Assembly: GCF_030718205.1 (NCBI RefSeq)
Contig: NZ_JAUZQF010000005.1
Coordinates: 372,001-436,000 of the forward strand
Reading direction: 5' to 3'
DNA length: 64,000 nt
Origin: Nonomuraea turcica
Lineage (GTDB): Bacteria; Actinomycetota; Actinomycetes; Streptosporangiales; Streptosporangiaceae
The notes under the pieces are model-generated. The model worked only from the letters and a program-made list of their open reading frames with translations, ran no database searches and was not told the DNA's origin. This document shows, piece by piece, positions 61,346 to 64,000 of this stretch; position 1 is the first letter of the stretch, and every line of letters begins with the position of its first letter. A program made the position numbers and the translations under genes.

Positions 61346-62562
61346 GGTCGTTCTCCGCTTCCCGCGCTGCGAATGATGCCGTCCTCCCTCAGCTTGGCGA
61401 GGTCCTGCGCGGACAAGCCGAGCTCGCCGCGCAGCACCTCCTCGGTGTGCTGCCCCACCAGCGGCGCGGCCGCAGGAGGCGGCTGCCGCCCGTCCATCAT
61501 CAGGGGAGCTCCCGGCGCCCAGTGATCGCCGACGCCCGGCTGGTGGAGCAGCGCCATCAGCGGGTTCTCCGGCAGCAGGCCGGCGAGCTCCGCGAGGCTC
61601 CGGTACGCCGACCACAACACCCGGGTGTCACGCAACGCCGCCTCCACCTCGGCCAGGGTGTGAGCCTCGAACCAGCCGGCGAGCAGCTCGCCGAGCACCT
61701 TGCGGTGCCGGTGGCGCTGCGACTCCTCGGTGAAGTCGGCCCCGAGCGCAGCGGCAAGCGCGGCGATCACGTCGGTGAGGCCGGTTGCGGCGAGGAGGTC
61801 CCGCCAGTGCCGCGGCGTGAGGGCGACGATCATCAGCCGCCCGCCGTCGGCGGTGGCGAAATCCCGCCCGCACGTGCCGTAGACGTGGTTACCGTCGCGT
61901 TCCCTGGGTGAGGTGCTCAGCTGGGCTTCGGCGAGGTAGCCGAGATTGCCCGCGGTCGCCACGGCGACGTCCTCGAGCGCGAGACGCACCTGCTGCCCTT
62001 CGCCCGTCAGCAGGCGGTGCCGTTCGGCGGCCAGCAGCCCGGCCGCCAGGTAGAGCCCGGCGGCGAGGTCCCAGGTCGGCACCACGCTGTTGACCGGCTG
62101 CGCGGTGTCCGGCGGGCCGGTCAGGAGGGGGAATCCGGTGGCCGCCTGGACGGTGTAGTCCACGGCGGCCCCGCCGTCGCGGCGGCCGGTGAGCAGCACG
62201 TGGATCACGTCGGGGCGGCGCGCCCGCAACGCCTCGTACGACAACTCGCGGAACCGGTCCGCGTTGCTGACCACGATCCCGGCCCGGACCACCAGGTCGG
62301 CGACGAGCCTGCGGCCCTCCTCGCGTGACAGGTCCACCTCGATGGCGCGCTTGCCCTTGTTGAGCCCCGACCAGTACAGGCTCGTGCCACTCGCGGCCAG
62401 CGGCCACCGGGTACGGTCGACCGCGCCGCCGACCGGCTCCACCCTGATCACGTCCGCGCCCAGCTGAGCCAGCGTCATCCCGCACAGCGGCGTCGCCACG
62501 TAGCTGGACAGCTCGACGACCCGCATCCCGGCCAGCGGCAGCGCCCGCGCTTCGTTCTCCAC
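61342..62562 (-). CDS. CaiB/BaiF-family (family III) CoA transferase
   Basis: 406-residue type III CoA transferase. GMRVVELSSYVATPLCGMTLAQLGADVIRVEP is the family N-terminus, cited here only by its core (VVELSSYVA, LGADVIRVEP). The loop that normally holds the catalytic Asp reads SVVPTWDLAAGLYLAAGLL (Asp near residue 170). GTG start with AGGAG eight bases upstream. With the downstream genes it could act as the intramolecular mesaconyl-CoA C1-C4 transferase (Mct) of the 3-hydroxypropionate bicycle, or simply activate a dicarboxylate; sequence alone does not decide. Confidence 0.85.
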   Translation of the reverse strand: MENEARALPLAGMRVVELSSYVATPLCGMTLAQLGADVIRVEPVGGAVDRTRWPLAASGTSLYWSGLNKGKRAIEVDLSREEGRRLVADLVVRAGIVVSNADRFRELSYEALRARRPDVIHVLLTGRRDGGAAVDYTVQAATGFPLLTGPPDTAQPVNSVVPTWDLAAGLYLAAGLLAAERHRLLTGEGQQVRLALEDVAVATAGNLGYLAEAQLSTSPRERDGNHVYGTCGRDFATADGGRLMIVALTPRHWRDLLAATGLTDVIAALAAALGADFTEESQRHRHRKVLGELLAGWFEAHTLAEVEAALRDTRVLWSAYRSLAELAGLLPENPLMALLHQPGVGDHWAPGAPLMMDGRQPPPAAAPLVGQHTEEVLRGELGLSAQDLAKLREDGIIRSAGSGERP

Positions 62563-62654
62563 CGCTTCGTCTCCTGACCTGATCTCGGGGGCTCGTTCAA
62601 GGATCTTTCCCGTTCGCGCACGTGCCCACCTCGGTCAGGGGAATTCCGCGTGGG

Positions 62655-63158
62655 TCAGGAGGGCCAGCCGGCGGTGTTCGAGCAAGACTCGCGGGAGATT
62701 CCCGAGCCGGTGTCCGGGTAGGTCCCATAGCGCTCGTCGTGCAGGTGGGCGAAGAAGTAACACATCTCCTCGCACTCGGCGTCCAGCACGGCCAGCCGCG
62801 GATCCCGGAGCACGCCGGCGTAGAAGTCACGGCCCATGGCGACGATGAAGCCGCGTGCGTACAGGAAGCCGTCGTCGGAGCCGTCGGTTATCGCGTGGAT
62901 GTCCGCGCGGTCGATGTCGTAGAGCTTCCGCTCGACTACCCGATCGAGGTCCGTCAGCTCCTCGGCCGACAAATCCCGGCTGCTCGCCGCGAGGTTGGCG
63001 AGGAAGTCCTCCAGTGCCTCGTCGATGACGGCGAGCACGGCGTCCGCGCCAGAACCGGGACTCCTGTCCGTGAGCGCCTGTCGCGCCTGGCCGACGTCCG
63101 CGCCGAGGGGCGCCCAGGCCGCCTCCGCCATGTCCCAGAAACGTTCCTCCGTGTCCAA
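62655..63158 (-). CDS. DUF4240-like protein
   Basis: 167 residues, no signal peptide. ERFWDMAEAAW at the N-terminus, a helical middle with DEALEDFLANL, and DGSDDGFLYARGFIVAMGRDFY fit the DUF4240 pattern (cited by the shorter core SDDGFLYARGFIV). The function of this family is unknown; some members occur near toxin-immunity loci. TTG start with AGAGG six bases upstream. Between the LacI and CoA transferase genes, same strand. Confidence 0.65.
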   Translation of the reverse strand: MDTEERFWDMAEAAWAPLGADVGQARQALTDRSPGSGADAVLAVIDEALEDFLANLAASSRDLSAEELTDLDRVVERKLYDIDRADIHAITDGSDDGFLYARGFIVAMGRDFYAGVLRDPRLAVLDAECEEMCYFFAHLHDERYGTYPDTGSGISRESCSNTAGWPS

Positions 63159-63225
63159 CGCCCACCTCTCAAAAGCCGATCTTGTGCACCCGCGCCGATC
63201 AGCAAACCAGGCCGGACCGACAGAA

Positions 63226-64000
63226 TCAGGGGAGTGAGGACCGGTGCTCGCTGCTGGCGCGGACGATGAGCGTGGTAGCCAGCTCGATGCGGGTGCCCGC
63301 GGGCCCGCCCGGGTGGGTCAGCTCCTCGGAGATGAGCCGTACGGCCTCGTTGGCCATGTCGTCGAGCGGCTGGCGCACGGTGGTGAGCGGGGGCGACAAC
63401 ATCTCGCACAGGGGCGAGTCGTCGAACCCGACCACGGACAGGTCGCCGGGGATGCGGACGCCGCGCTCGGCGGCCGCCTGGTAGACGCCCGCGGCCTGCA
63501 GGTCGGATCCGGCGAAGATCGCGGTGGGCGGGTCGTCGCGGTCGAGCAGTTCGGCGCCGAACAGCTTGCCGCCGGAGACGAGGAAGTCGCCGTAGCGGGT
63601 CAGCGCGGGGTCGGGCTCGATGCCGAACGTGCGGTGCGCGGCCAGGTAGCCCTCGTATCGGTCGAGTGTGCACTGCACGTCGAGCGGCCCGCCGATGAAC
63701 CCCACCCGGGTGTGCCCCAGCTCGAGCAGGTGGGTGGTCGCCATGACGCCGCCGGACCAGTTCGTGGCCCCGACCGTGGACATGCGCGGGTCGCGCTGCC
63801 CGACGGGATCCAGCAGCACGAGGGGGACGTGCAGCAGCTCTCCGATGGCCGCGATCTCGTCCTTCTGGTGCCGGGAGAGCACGAGCACGATGCCGTCGGT
63901 GCCGCGCTTGCGCAAGATCCCGATCCAGCGCCGCAGGTCGAAGTCGGGCCGCGCGGACGAGGTCACCACGAGCGAGAACCCCCATCGCGCCGCCGCCCGC
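63226..64000 (-). CDS. LacI-family regulator, C-terminal part (cut by window edge)
   Basis: The frame is open to base 64000 and reads AAARWGFSLVVTSSARPDFD at the edge, the usual start of a LacI effector domain; the helix-turn-helix lies outside the window. GIVLVLSRHQKDE, LGHTRVGFIGGPLD, AIFAGSDLQAAGVYQAA and SVVGFDDSPLCEMLSPPLTT are typical. Stops at 63226. Its targets are unknown. Confidence 0.9.
   Translation of the reverse strand, partial: RAAARWGFSLVVTSSARPDFDLRRWIGILRKRGTDGIVLVLSRHQKDEIAAIGELLHVPLVLLDPVGQRDPRMSTVGATNWSGGVMATTHLLELGHTRVGFIGGPLDVQCTLDRYEGYLAAHRTFGIEPDPALTRYGDFLVSGGKLFGAELLDRDDPPTAIFAGSDLQAAGVYQAAAERGVRIPGDLSVVGFDDSPLCEMLSPPLTTVRQPLDDMANEAVRLISEELTHPGGPAGTRIELATTLIVRASSEHRSSLP

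Overview
The window is high-GC DNA with actinomycete habits: frequent GTG starts, GGAGG-type ribosome binding sites, many ATGA/GTGA gene overlaps, LacI-controlled sugar operons, a SARP regulator, rare TTA codons kept to regulators, and a type II polyketide cluster. A filamentous actinomycete of the Streptosporangiaceae (for example Nonomuraea-like) is my best guess; the genus is inference only.

Layout. (1) 170-6510: a five-gene peptide-type ABC importer operon (+), ending at a strong shared hairpin against a secreted M14 zinc carboxypeptidase (6608-9178, -). (2) 9.4-17.1 kb: a pectin (rhamnogalacturonan-I) locus with a secreted PL11 lyase, a LacI repressor, a CUT1-type ABC importer (binding protein plus two permeases, no ATPase) and a GH43-like glycosidase. 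Near-identical 12-bp palindromes of the type TTTATCGATAAA sit at its promoters. (3) 17.2-17.7 kb: a secreted RlpA-like double-psi beta-barrel protein with a long unexplained leader. (4) 18.1-29.9 kb: an arabinofuranoside locus with a second CUT1 importer, a GH127 beta-L-arabinofuranosidase with an intact Zn/Cys site, a secreted GH39-like enzyme with a CBM, their LacI regulator, and a divergent 1210-residue multidomain GH39-like enzyme. Two further operator families lie here.

(5) About 30.0-57.1 kb: an aromatic (type II) polyketide gene cluster. The core resembles tetracenomycin-type logic: KS-alpha, chain length factor, TcmI-, TcmJ- and TcmN-like cyclases, an anthrone-type monooxygenase, an FAD hydroxylase and two O-methyltransferases, with no ketoreductase in the window. 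Added to it are a second acyl carrier protein, a free-standing amino-acid adenylation enzyme, an acyltransferase that looks like an excised type I PKS domain, and an Sfp-type phosphopantetheinyl transferase. These extras suggest an unusual, possibly amino-acid-derived, starter or appendage. Further additions are a complete acetyl-CoA carboxylase (fused DA, B, C), a UbiA-type prenyltransferase, cytochrome bd oxidase (cydAB), a lone thiopeptide/lantibiotic-dehydratase C-terminal-type protein, and a SAM-supply cassette (metK, adenosine kinase, metF). Control appears to come from a TTA-containing SARP, a two-component system whose kinase carries two TTA codons, and a TetR protein.

(6) 57.2-58.4 kb: ohr with a divergent TetR repressor and paired operators, then a 27-bp tandem repeat. 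(7) 58.4-62.6 kb: an operon-like acyl-CoA set (CaiB-type CoA transferase, decayed acyl-CoA dehydrogenase, 3-methylfumaryl-CoA hydratase-like protein, methylsuccinyl-CoA dehydrogenase-like protein) that fits a C5-dicarboxyl-CoA route. (8) 62.6-64.0 kb: a DUF4240-like protein and the C-terminal part of another LacI regulator cut by the window edge.
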